From the NCBI GenBank assembly GCA_947254465.1, contig CAMYEU010000015.1, positions 1 to 16,897 on the forward strand: 16,897 bases of DNA, in the 5' to 3' direction. The notes under the pieces are model-generated. The model was not told where the DNA came from, did not search any database, and saw only the letters and a list, made by a program, of their open reading frames with translations. Position numbers and translations under genes: made by a program. The DNA comes from an uncultured Gemella sp. (GTDB lineage Bacteria; Bacillota; Bacilli; Staphylococcales; Gemellaceae). Below, piece after piece: positions 6,874-14,248 of this stretch (positions within the stretch are counted from its first letter, which is position 1; every line of letters starts with the position of its first letter).

Positions 6874-8262
6874 ATGTCTGAAGTTGCGGTAAAAAAAGGT
6901 AAACCGTGGGGATTCTATATGAGTTCGATTACTTTTGGTATCGAACGTTGTGCGTACTATTCTTCTAAGTGGCTTATTATTATTTATGTCACGGCAGCTG
7001 TAATAAGTGGGGGCTTTGGAGAAAGTGGTCTCGGATTAGGAAAAGTTGAAGGTGCGGCAATGCAGTCTAATTTAGTAGGGTTTACTTATCTTGCACCAGT
7101 ATTATTAGGATTTGTAGCTGATAAGTTGCTGGGAGCTAGGTACTTAATTCCTGTTGGACTTATTTTAATGGGACTAGGATATGGGTACGCAGGATTTGTA
7201 GGTTCATATTCATCGCTTTGGATAATGATTATTTTAGTTTCTATTGGAACAGGATTATTTAAAGGTAACTTGCAAGCCGTAGTTGGAAGAATATTTGAAG
7301 GTGATGAAAAACGTAAAGATGATGCTTTTTCAACAATGTATTCATTTATTAATATGGGATCATTTGTTGGTACAACTGCTGTAGGGATTCTGTATGTTAA
7401 ATTAGCAACTGCTAGCTCGAATGGATATCTACAATGTTTTAAAATAGCAGGCTTACTTTGTATAATAGCTGCGATTTGGTTTATTTTAGGTTATAAACAC
7501 TTAGGAGAAGTAGGGAAACGTCCTTTTGCTGAAGGTGAAGAGAAACATGAAACTAAAGTAAAGGCTAATCGTTCGTTAGAAAAATATGAGGTTCGACGTG
7601 TTTATTCAATTGTAATTATTTCACTATTATCAGTAGTTTTCTGGATATTCTGGTATTTAACTTATGTAATTTTATATGATTATATGCCTAAATTTATAGA
7701 TGATAAATTAGGAACATTTACAGTTCCGACGTCATGGTTAGATTCTCTTAATGGTTTAACATGTATTATTTTAGGTCCAATTTTAGGAGCTTTATGGTAT
7801 AAACTAGCAAAACGTCCACAAGGGGACTGGAGTTTATATAAAAAAGCTTCAATCGCGTTATTCCTTCTTGGAGCAACATTTGGAGTATTGGCATTAACTG
7901 AAGTTAGTCGTGGAATAGGAGCACCTGAAACTCAAAAAGCTAGTATCTTATGGGTTGTTTTATTCTTTATTGTATTAAGCGTATCTGAGATGTTTTTCTC
8001 TCCTTTAGGACCATCATTTGTTTCTAAATATTCTCCAAAGCATATTCTATCAATAATGATGGCAGTTTGGATTGTAGCAACATTTGCTGCTGCAAAAGGT
8101 TACGGCTTATTGTATGCTTTGGTAGCAGAAGTGCCTATTATTAAACTTTCATTAGGTATCGGTATCGTCTGTGTAGTAGTTGCTATATTGGTATTCGTAT
8201 TCGAGAAAAAACTAGCATCACTAGTTGAACTTCGCGAAGGAGAAACATTGGTAGAAGAGTAA
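6874..8262 (+). CDS. POT/PTR2-family peptide transporter, divergent (MFS)
   Basis: This 462-aa polytopic membrane protein has about 12 hydrophobic segments and no signal peptide. Family signatures are GTGLFKGN (125-132), the PTR2 signature MYSFINMGS (155-163), an ADKLLGARY loop after the second segment (82-90), and SEMFFSPLGPSFVSKYSPK (371-389). These point to proton-coupled di/tripeptide uptake. The ExxERFxYY motif of helix 1, whose first Glu is tied to proton coupling, reads FGIERCAYY (21-29), so that Glu is Phe and the motif Phe is Cys. This suggests altered coupling or substrate range. The hydrophilic linker (about 211-240) separates the two six-helix halves. ATG 6874 follows GAAGGGA. Its placement beside proline peptidases supports peptide import. 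Confidence 0.8.
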   Translation: MSEVAVKKGKPWGFYMSSITFGIERCAYYSSKWLIIIYVTAAVISGGFGESGLGLGKVEGAAMQSNLVGFTYLAPVLLGFVADKLLGARYLIPVGLILMGLGYGYAGFVGSYSSLWIMIILVSIGTGLFKGNLQAVVGRIFEGDEKRKDDAFSTMYSFINMGSFVGTTAVGILYVKLATASSNGYLQCFKIAGLLCIIAAIWFILGYKHLGEVGKRPFAEGEEKHETKVKANRSLEKYEVRRVYSIVIISLLSVVFWIFWYLTYVILYDYMPKFIDDKLGTFTVPTSWLDSLNGLTCIILGPILGALWYKLAKRPQGDWSLYKKASIALFLLGATFGVLALTEVSRGIGAPETQKASILWVVLFFIVLSVSEMFFSPLGPSFVSKYSPKHILSIMMAVWIVATFAAAKGYGLLYALVAEVPIIKLSLGIGIVCVVVAILVFVFEKKLASLVELREGETLVEE

Positions 8263-8323
8263 TATTTTCAAAATATAATTAAAGAAGAGTTCTGATAAAT
8301 TCTTCGGTATAAAGTCATGTTAA

Positions 8324-8366
8324 AAGAGGTTAGACTATTTTAAATAGTTTAATCTCTTCCTTTTTT
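8324..8366 (+). terminator. Rho-independent terminator after the transporter gene
   Basis: Arms 8324-8340 and 8342-8358 are complementary with two G-U pairs; in practice the innermost bases form the loop. TTTTTT follows at 8361-8366. Confidence 0.85.
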
Positions 8367-8566
8367 ATATGTATAATTCAAGTGTAATTTACTAATTATA
8401 ATTGTTTTAAATTATATGGTAATTTTTCAATTCGATATAGGAAGATATGGAGTTGAAATTAAATATTGTTTTCTATGCTATAGCTTAACTATTAATGTAT
8501 TATACTGTTGATATCTGTGAGAATCATGTGATTTTATGTTTAATAAAATATAAAATTTTATTTTTA

Positions 8567-8601
8567 TTGATGATGAAAAATAATCTATTTTATGATAAAA
8601 T
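8567..8601 (+). promoter_or_regulatory. Weak candidate promoter of pip
   Basis: TTGATG (8567-8572) lies 18 nt before TATGAT (8591-8596), and an overlapping extended -10 TGaTAAAAT is at 8593-8601. Neither is close to consensus. The strong AGGAGG at 8627-8632 shows where translation starts but not where transcription does. Confidence 0.3.
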
Positions 8602-8639
8602 TAAATTGTATAAAAAATGCACAAATAGGAGGTGCTATT

Positions 8640-9602
8640 ATGACAGGACTAAGAACATTGTATCCTGCAATTAAGGAAAATTTTTCTAAACTGTTAAAGG
8701 TTGATGATACGCATACGATTTATTACGAGGAAAGTGGGAATCCTCATGGTGTACCTGTAGTATTTTTACATGGGGGACCTGGATGTGGTACTGCGCCAAG
8801 TTGTAGGCAATACTTCGATTCAGAGTTTTATAGAATTATATTGTTTGATCAACGAGGAAGTGGAAAATCAACACCTCATGCATGCTTAGAAAATAATGAT
8901 ACTTGGCATATTATTGAGGATATTGAAAAAATACGAGAAGATTTAAATATTGATAAATGGCTAGTGTTTGGAGGAAGTTGGGGTTCTACATTAGCGTTAT
9001 GTTATGCTATAAAGCATCCAGATCGTGTTTTAGGATTAGTGTTACGTGGAATTTTCTTAGGAAGAAGAGAAGACATTGAATGGATATATGAAAAAGGTGG
9101 AGCAAGTAATATTCATCCAGAATCATTCGAAAGATATGAGAGCATTATTCCTGTAGAAGAGCGTTACGATATGATTTCTGCATATTATAAGCGTCTAACA
9201 AGTGAAGATAGAAAGACGAGGGAAATTGCAGCTAAAGAATGGAGTATGTGGGAAGGAAGTTTAGTAACTTTACATCCGGATCCTAATTTAGAACAGAGCT
9301 TTGGAGAAATTAACTATGCAATTTCGATGGCGACAATTGAGTGTCATTTCTGGATGAATAATATGTTCTGGGAAGATGATAATTGGATTTTAAATAATAT
9401 TGAGGTTATTAAAGATATTCCAACAACTATAGCACATGGTCGTTATGATGTTGATTGTCGTGTGGTAGGAGCATATGAATTAAGTAAAAAATTAAATAAT
9501 TGTAAATTGGATATTGTAGTATCAGGGCACTCATCAGGAGAACCTGCAATTATTGATTCTTTAGTAAAAGCTACAGATTACTTTAAGGAATTGTTAAAAT
9601 AA
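8640..9602 (+). CDS. pip: Proline iminopeptidase (S33)
   Basis: The 320-aa alpha/beta hydrolase removes N-terminal proline from peptides. It follows the bacterial proline iminopeptidase pattern closely: oxyanion-hole HGGPGCG (44-50), LFDQRGSGKSTPHA (68-81), nucleophile Ser113 in GGSWGS (111-116), and LVLRGIFLGR after it. Candidate acid Asp270 is in HGRYD and candidate His297 in SGHSSGEP. The stretch after the His differs from the more usual AGHCAFDP, but the triad is complete. No signal peptide is present, so it should act in the cytoplasm. I chose ATG 8640 because AGGAGG lies 7 nt upstream; an in-frame ATG at 8592 would add 16 residues and has no good ribosome site. Confidence 0.92.
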   Translation: MTGLRTLYPAIKENFSKLLKVDDTHTIYYEESGNPHGVPVVFLHGGPGCGTAPSCRQYFDSEFYRIILFDQRGSGKSTPHACLENNDTWHIIEDIEKIREDLNIDKWLVFGGSWGSTLALCYAIKHPDRVLGLVLRGIFLGRREDIEWIYEKGGASNIHPESFERYESIIPVEERYDMISAYYKRLTSEDRKTREIAAKEWSMWEGSLVTLHPDPNLEQSFGEINYAISMATIECHFWMNNMFWEDDNWILNNIEVIKDIPTTIAHGRYDVDCRVVGAYELSKKLNNCKLDIVVSGHSSGEPAIIDSLVKATDYFKELLK

Positions 9603-9620
9603 TTCATTTTTATGGACAAT

Positions 9621-9659
9621 ACTAATACTAAAAAATTACAGAATTATGTAGTGTTTTTC
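9621..9659 (+). terminator. Possible weak terminator after pip
   Basis: AATACTA and TAGTGTT can pair (one G-U), with a long loop holding a second small stem, and TTTTTC follows. The stem is only 7 bp, so this is tentative. Confidence 0.3.
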
Positions 9660-9708
9660 AATGATAAGATTTTTATTATATGATAAAATAAAAATTGTAA
9701 TAGCTATG

Positions 9709-9770
9709 ACTGTACAGTGTAGTGCAAAAATTAGCAGGTACTTTCAATTTATAAAATTAAGGGATATAAT
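9709..9770 (+). promoter_or_regulatory. pepP promoter with an upstream palindrome
   Basis: TTTCAA (9742-9747) and TATAAT (9765-9770) have a 17-nt spacer. A 10-bp perfect palindrome ACTGTACAGT (9709-9718) lies 23 nt upstream of the -35 and stands out from the AT-rich background; it may be an operator. Confidence 0.6.
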
Positions 9771-9800
9771 TATAATATAAATAACAAAGGAGTAAGGGAA

Positions 9801-11594
9801 ATGGCAGTAAAAGATAGAATAGCTCAATTGAGAAAATTGATGGAGAAAAATGGTATAGATGTATACATGGTCCCTACAGCAGACTTCCATAATAGTGAAT
9901 ATGTAGGTGAACACTTTAAAGCTCGTGCGTTTATGAGCGGATTTACTGGTTCTGCTGGTACATTGGTTGTGACAAAAGATTTTGCAGGATTATGGACAGA
10001 TGGAAGATACTTCTTGCAAGGAGCTCAGCAATTAGAAGGAACAGGTATTGAATTACAAAAAATGAGAGAGCCTGGAGTTCCAACTATTGCAGAATTTATA
10101 ACTGAAAATACTCCGGAAAATGGAGTGTTAGGTTTTGATGGGCGTGTTGTGACTTTTGGTGAAGGTAAAGATTTGGCAACAAGATTAAAACGTAAAAATG
10201 CTACTGTGAAATATGAAGTAGACTTAGTTGATGAGATTTGGGAAGATAGACCAGTTTTATCAGAAGCCCCAGCTTTTTATTTGAATTTAGAAAGAGCTGG
10301 AGAATCTGTTGCTAGCAAACTAGATAGAGTGCGTAAAGAGATGAATGAAGTAGGTGCGAATATTCATGTTATTACAACCCTTGATGATATTGGTTGGTTA
10401 TTGAATATTCGTGGTATGGATGTAGATTTCTTCCCGTTATTATTAAGTTATGCAGTTGTCTATGAGGAAAAAGTTGACTTATATGTGGATGAAAGAAAAT
10501 TATCTGATGAAATAAAAAAACATTTGTTAGAAAATAATGTTGACATTAAACCATATAATGATGTATATGAGGATGTGAAAAAATTCTCTGGAAATGATGT
10601 AGTTTTAGTTGATCCGGGATGCCTAAACTACGCGGTATTCAATAATATACCAAAAGAAATTACATTAGTAGAACGAAGAAATCCTACAATTCTTATGAAA
10701 GCTATTAAGAATGAAGTAGAATTACAACATACTATTAAGGCTCATGTGAAAGATGGGATAGCGCATACTAAATTTATCTATTGGCTAAAACAATTGGTTA
10801 AACAAGGGATAAGCGAGCAAGAAGATGAACTTTCAGCATCTGATAAACTTGTTGAATTTAGAAAAGAACAAGGTGGTTTCATTTGTCCAAGTTTTGCACC
10901 AATTTGTGGGCATGCAGAAAATGGAGCTATTGTACACTATTCTTCATCTGAAGAAACATCTATTCCACTACGTACAGGTACTTTTTTCTTAACTGATACT
11001 GGTGCACATTATGAAGAGGGGTCAACTGATATAACTCGTACGACTGCTATGGGTGAAGTTAGCGATAGATTAAAGCGAGATTATACGAGAGTTCTTCAAT
11101 GTCACTTGCGTTTATCAAGACTTAAATTTATGGAAGGAGTATCTGGAGCTAATGTAGACTTATTTGCTCGTGCTCCATTATGGTATGATTATGAAAACTT
11201 TAACCATGGAACAGGACATGGAGTAGGATACTTAGGAAACATTCACGAAGGTCCTCAAGGTATTCATTGGGGAATCTATCGTGCATCAGAACCTTTTAAA
11301 CACGGTATGACTATGACTAATGAACCGGGATTATATATTTCGGGTTCACATGGTATTCGTTTAGAAAACGAGCTTATTATTAGAAATACTGTAAAAAATG
11401 AGTATGGTCAATTCTTAGAATTTGAAGTAATGACTTTCGTACCATGGGATTTAGAAGCAATAGATGTATCTCTTCTTACAAGTGAAGATAAGTACGAATT
11501 AAATAAATATCATGCAAAAGTGTATGAAGTATTAGCTCCTCACTTTGAAGGTGAAGAATTAGAATGGCTAAAACAAGCGACAAGAGAAGTTTAA
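9801..11594 (+). CDS. pepP: Xaa-Pro aminopeptidase, long form (M24B)
   Basis: The 597-aa protein has the three-domain layout of the long (about 600 aa) aminopeptidase P family and not of the short 350-440 aa form. It removes the N-terminal residue from Xaa-Pro-peptides. The N-terminal creatinase-like domain starts RIAQLRKLMEKNGIDVYMVP and includes FTGSAGTLVV and LWTDGRYFLQ (64-73). The catalytic domain keeps all metal ligands: Asp399 (LTDTG), Asp410 (STDITRT), His473 (HGTGHGVG), Glu508 (NEPG) and Glu522 (RLENE), plus His379 in IVHYSS. It lacks a signal peptide and acts in the cytoplasm. ATG 9801 follows AAAGGAG and AAGGG closely. It complements PepQ (dipeptides) and Pip (N-terminal Pro). Confidence 0.93.
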   Translation: MAVKDRIAQLRKLMEKNGIDVYMVPTADFHNSEYVGEHFKARAFMSGFTGSAGTLVVTKDFAGLWTDGRYFLQGAQQLEGTGIELQKMREPGVPTIAEFITENTPENGVLGFDGRVVTFGEGKDLATRLKRKNATVKYEVDLVDEIWEDRPVLSEAPAFYLNLERAGESVASKLDRVRKEMNEVGANIHVITTLDDIGWLLNIRGMDVDFFPLLLSYAVVYEEKVDLYVDERKLSDEIKKHLLENNVDIKPYNDVYEDVKKFSGNDVVLVDPGCLNYAVFNNIPKEITLVERRNPTILMKAIKNEVELQHTIKAHVKDGIAHTKFIYWLKQLVKQGISEQEDELSASDKLVEFRKEQGGFICPSFAPICGHAENGAIVHYSSSEETSIPLRTGTFFLTDTGAHYEEGSTDITRTTAMGEVSDRLKRDYTRVLQCHLRLSRLKFMEGVSGANVDLFARAPLWYDYENFNHGTGHGVGYLGNIHEGPQGIHWGIYRASEPFKHGMTMTNEPGLYISGSHGIRLENELIIRNTVKNEYGQFLEFEVMTFVPWDLEAIDVSLLTSEDKYELNKYHAKVYEVLAPHFEGEELEWLKQATREV

Positions 11595-11601
11595 TTTTCA
11601 T

Positions 11602-11628
11602 GAAGGTTTCAAGATTGTTGAAACCTTC
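11602..11628 (+). terminator. Hairpin after pepP, terminator-like but lacking a T-tract
   Basis: GAAGGTTTCAA (11602-11612) pairs perfectly with TTGAAACCTTC (11618-11628) around the loop GATTG, starting 7 nt after the stop. No U-run follows, so termination may be poor and some pepP transcripts may read into the next gene; a 3'-end protecting role is equally possible. Confidence 0.5.
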
Positions 11629-11651
11629 TACTAATATTCTCTAATAAAAAA

Positions 11652-11703
11652 TGATATAATAGATTATGTGCAATTAAAGAAAATGATATTTATTTAATTT
11701 GCA
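11652..11703 (+). promoter_or_regulatory. Extended -10 promoter and leader hairpin of the M29 aminopeptidase gene
   Basis: TATAAT (11655-11660) with TG at 11652-11653 forms an extended -10; no -35 is evident. The predicted leader holds an imperfect inverted repeat, TGCAATTAAA (11669-11678) with TTTAATTTGCA (11693-11703). GAGG lies about 8 nt before ATG 11734. Confidence 0.55.
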
Positions 11704-11733
11704 AATTAAAATAAAAAAGTCGAGGAAAATCAA

Positions 11734-12963
11734 ATGGATTTAAATATACAATTAAAAAAATATGCTCAGCTTATAGCGAAAGTAGGACTAAATGTTCAAG
11801 AAGGGCAACCGGTATTAGTTCGTGCTAGTACTGAAACACGTGAATTCGTAGCTAAAGTTGTAGAAGCTTGTTATGAATTAGGAGCTAAAAGAGTATCTGT
11901 AGAATGGCGTGATCAAGAATTAACAAAATTAAATTTAAAATATCAAAGTGAAGAGTCATTAAGTACAGTTGGTCAATGGTATATTGATAAGTACCAAGAC
12001 GAATTAGATGAAGGAGCAGCTTTCTTATCTATTATTGGAGATGATCCAGATGGATTAGCGGGTGTAGACAGTGCGAAATTAAAAGCATCTATGGTAGGTC
12101 GTTCAAAAGCTATGCGTAGTTACATGAAGTCAATTATGAGTGACGAGTGTCCTTGGTGTGTTGTTTCTGCGTCAACAGTAGAATGGGCAAAAAGATTATA
12201 CCCTGAATTAGATGATGAAGCGGCTTACTTAAAACTTTGGGATCAAATATTAAGTGCTTGTCGTTCAACTGGAGATGACCCTGTAGCTGAATGGGAAGAA
12301 CACATTAAAGTTTTAGATGAAAAAGCGAAATTCTTACACGAAAATGAATTAGTTAAATTACATATCACAAATGACTTAGGAACTGACTTATACGTAGGAT
12401 TACCTAAAAATCATATTTGGCAAAGTGCAGGAAGTTATGCTAAAAAAGCTGATCGATTTGTAGCGAATATTCCGACAGAGGAAGTATTTACAATGCCTCA
12501 TAAAGATGAGACTAGTGGTATTGTTTATAATGCTAAACCTTTAAACTACAGTGGGGTATTAATCGATAACTTCTGGTTGAAATTTGAAAATGGTAAAGTC
12601 GTAGACTTCGGAGCTGAGCGTGGTTATGATGTTCTTAAGAACTTATTAGAAACTGATGAAGGTTCAAGAAGAATAGGAGAAATGGCATTAGTACCTTATG
12701 ATTCACCAATCTCAAATACAAAAATTCTATTCTTAGAAACACTATTTGATGAGAATGCAGCGTGTCACATTGCTCTTGGTAAAGCATATCCAACATGTGT
12801 TCAAGGTGGTCCAGAAATGACAGATGACCAATTAGCAGAAGTTGGTGCTAATGATAGTTTAGTTCATGTTGACTTTATGATTGGAGAAGCAACAACGAAT
12901 ATTACTGGATACACAGCAGATGGTAAAGAAGTAGCAATTTTCAAAGATGGAAATTGGGCTTAA
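11734..12963 (+). CDS. Aminopeptidase, M29 family (PepS/AmpS/AmpT type)
   Basis: This 409-aa cytoplasmic metallo-aminopeptidase belongs to the thermophilic-aminopeptidase (M29) family of about 410 aa, which removes N-terminal residues from short peptides. The ligand set known from AmpT (Glu253, Glu319, His348, Tyr355, His381, Asp383) appears here shifted by exactly three: Glu250 in PTEEVF, Glu316 in IGEMALVP, His345 in CHIALGKAY, Tyr352, His378 and Asp380 in VHVDFMIG. The enzyme should therefore be active. The start MDLNIQLKKYAQLIAKVG is typical of the family. The gene follows pepP by 139 nt with its own extended -10 but may also receive read-through. The preferred residue cannot be told from sequence. 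Confidence 0.92.
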   Translation: MDLNIQLKKYAQLIAKVGLNVQEGQPVLVRASTETREFVAKVVEACYELGAKRVSVEWRDQELTKLNLKYQSEESLSTVGQWYIDKYQDELDEGAAFLSIIGDDPDGLAGVDSAKLKASMVGRSKAMRSYMKSIMSDECPWCVVSASTVEWAKRLYPELDDEAAYLKLWDQILSACRSTGDDPVAEWEEHIKVLDEKAKFLHENELVKLHITNDLGTDLYVGLPKNHIWQSAGSYAKKADRFVANIPTEEVFTMPHKDETSGIVYNAKPLNYSGVLIDNFWLKFENGKVVDFGAERGYDVLKNLLETDEGSRRIGEMALVPYDSPISNTKILFLETLFDENAACHIALGKAYPTCVQGGPEMTDDQLAEVGANDSLVHVDFMIGEATTNITGYTADGKEVAIFKDGNWA

Positions 12964-12969
12964 TAATAT

Positions 12970-13011
12970 AAAAGATACACAGTTGAAAAGTCCTTCAGCT
13001 GTGTATCTTTT
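12970..13011 (+). terminator. Strong rho-independent terminator after the M29 gene
   Basis: An 18-bp stem (12970-12987 with 12994-13011, one G-U) has a 6-nt loop and ends in TTTT. It closes the peptidase block. Confidence 0.9.
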
Positions 13012-13064
13012 GTGGTTTGAATCATAGAAGTTTTCAAAAATACATAGATTATCGTGGATTTTAT

Positions 13065-13093
13065 TTGCGAAAAGAAGATAAATATGTGATAAT
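13065..13093 (+). promoter_or_regulatory. rqcP-divIC promoter
   Basis: TTGCGA (13065-13070) and GATAAT (13088-13093) have a 17-nt spacer, with TG one base before the -10. Confidence 0.6.
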
Positions 13094-13122
13094 AGATTGT
13101 ACTAATATTTAGGGGTGATTAA

Positions 13123-13401
13123 ATGCGTTTGGATAAATTTTTAAAAGTATCGAGAATTATAAAAAGAAGAACAATAGCTAATGAAATATCATCAGAAGGA
13201 CATATAGCTATCAATGGAAAAAAGGCAAAACCATCAAGTACTTTAAAGGTAGGAGATAGAATTACTATTTACTTTGCAAAAAAAGAAGTAGATTATGAGG
13301 TATTGGAGTTAAAAGATAGTACCAAGAAAGAAGATGCAACAAAAATGTTTAAAATTCTATCAGAGAAATCAAGAGAAGTAGAAAATGAGAGAACAGAGTA
13401 A
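13123..13401 (+). CDS. rqcP: RNA-binding S4-domain protein RqcP (YabO)
   Basis: The 92-aa protein is nearly all S4 domain: MRLDKFLKVSRIIKRRT at the N terminus, GHIAINGKKAKPSSTLKVGD in the middle and LELKDSTKKEDATKMFKIL at the end closely follow Bacillus YabO/RqcP. In Bacillus, RqcP works with RqcH on split 50S subunits to add alanine tails to stalled nascent chains (ribosome quality control). The ATG is preceded by AGGGGTGAT. The 3' end overlaps divIC by 17 nt, so the two are cotranscribed and probably translationally coupled. In Bacillus yabP and yabQ lie between these genes; here they are absent, which fits an organism that does not sporulate. Confidence 0.92.
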   Translation: MRLDKFLKVSRIIKRRTIANEISSEGHIAINGKKAKPSSTLKVGDRITIYFAKKEVDYEVLELKDSTKKEDATKMFKILSEKSREVENERTE

Positions 13402-14017
13402 TCAATTTAAAAAAGATGTATTAAAAGCAAAAGCTAAATATAGAAAACGTCGTAAGTTTATTATATTAGTCATTATGACCTTTGCATTATCTGTAACTCT
13501 ATTGCAAACTTTTTTTTATATTCGAGATAAGAAACAAATTAACCAGCAACTAGCTGAACAAAATAAAATGATAGAAAATCTTGAAAAAGAGAATAAAGTT
13601 AATGAATTGGTTATAGATAAATTAAAAGATCCATATTTTATAACGGATTTAGTGAGACAAGAATATGGTCTAAGTTACCAAGGAGAGATGATTTTTAATA
13701 TTCCATTACAAGAAAATTTTCTTCAAGCAACAATAAAATCTATAATGGATGGAAATTTAGAAAAACCAGAAGATGGTAATGGTAGAATTGATGATAGTAA
13801 GATTCCAGAGCTAGCAAAAAAAGATGACAGCAAATCAAATTCTGTAAAAGAATCTGAAAAAAATACAGATAAAGAAAAAAACAAAAATTCTAGTGATGAA
13901 AAAAATACAGAAGATGATACATCAAAAAAAGATAGTAAGCAAAAAGATACAGATTCTCAAAAATCAACTAACAAAAAAGATTCAAACACTAATAATCAGA
14001 GAAGTAACAGAGGTTAA
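13385..14017 (+). CDS. divIC: DivIC/FtsB-type septum formation initiator with a long charged tail
   Basis: The 210-aa single-pass protein has a short basic cytoplasmic end (1-24), one membrane segment (about 25-46), and an extracellular coiled coil (48-82, QINQQLAEQNKMIENLEKEN). The DivIC core follows (82-104, DPYFITDLVRQEYGLS). The family bridges FtsL and FtsB/DivIB partners in the divisome. Typical members are 100-130 aa; here about 85 extra residues (122-210) are rich in Lys, Ser, Asp and Asn, with repeated KKDS/KDTDS-like pieces, and look disordered. The start ATG overlaps rqcP, and AGAGAAG upstream is the likely ribosome site. Position beside the S4-domain gene supports divIC over another coiled-coil protein. 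Confidence 0.85.
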   Translation: MREQSNQFKKDVLKAKAKYRKRRKFIILVIMTFALSVTLLQTFFYIRDKKQINQQLAEQNKMIENLEKENKVNELVIDKLKDPYFITDLVRQEYGLSYQGEMIFNIPLQENFLQATIKSIMDGNLEKPEDGNGRIDDSKIPELAKKDDSKSNSVKESEKNTDKEKNKNSSDEKNTEDDTSKKDSKQKDTDSQKSTNKKDSNTNNQRSNRG

Positions 14018-14038
14018 CCTACAGTTACTTCTTTTTTT
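14000..14038 (+). terminator. Terminator overlapping the divIC stop codon
   Basis: AGAAGTAAC (14000-14008) pairs with GTTACTTCT (14024-14032), and a T-run follows. The loop holds a 10-bp palindrome AGGTTAACCT (14011-14020) containing the TAA stop, so the upper part may form a second stem. The 5' arm is made of the last divIC codons. Confidence 0.8.
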
Positions 14039-14087
14039 TGAATAATATTTAAAATTAAAAAATTTCATTATATAAAAATACTTTTAA

Positions 14088-14208
14088 GTATTAATAAAAT
14101 AAATTGTTGATTTGTATTGATTGATGTGTATTAATAAAAAATCAGTAGTATTAAATTTAATATATTTAATTTTAAATATTTGTTAAAATGATGTTTAAAT
14201 GTTAATAT
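14088..14208 (+). promoter_or_regulatory. pncB promoter region with AT palindromes
   Basis: TTGTTA (14180-14185) and TAATAT (14203-14208) are 17 nt apart, with TG one base before the -10. Upstream lie a 14-bp palindrome TATTAAATTTAATA (14149-14162) and 8-bp arms ATATTTAA/TTAAATAT (14162-14179) ending at the -35. A 12-base direct repeat GTATTAATAAAA is at 14088 and 14128. The 231-base gap 14018-14248 holds no gene. Confidence 0.5.
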
Positions 14209-14248
14209 ATAAGTAATAAATTAAATTATACATATATCGGAGGAGATT

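Larger units (their letters stand above)
8263..8639 (+). other. Gene-free interval between the transporter gene and pip
   Basis: No credible ORF is present in these 377 bases. A small hairpin GAAGAGTT/AATTCTTC (8284-8305) without a T-tract precedes the main terminator (8324-8366). The rest is very AT-rich, with an 8-bp palindrome GCTATAGC at 8477-8484 and a weak candidate promoter near 8567-8601. Confidence 0.6.

Noticed and set aside
8592..8639. 16-residue N-terminal extension of Pip
   Set aside because: No ribosome site precedes ATG 8592, whereas AGGAGG sits 7 nt before ATG 8640 and the family start fits there.
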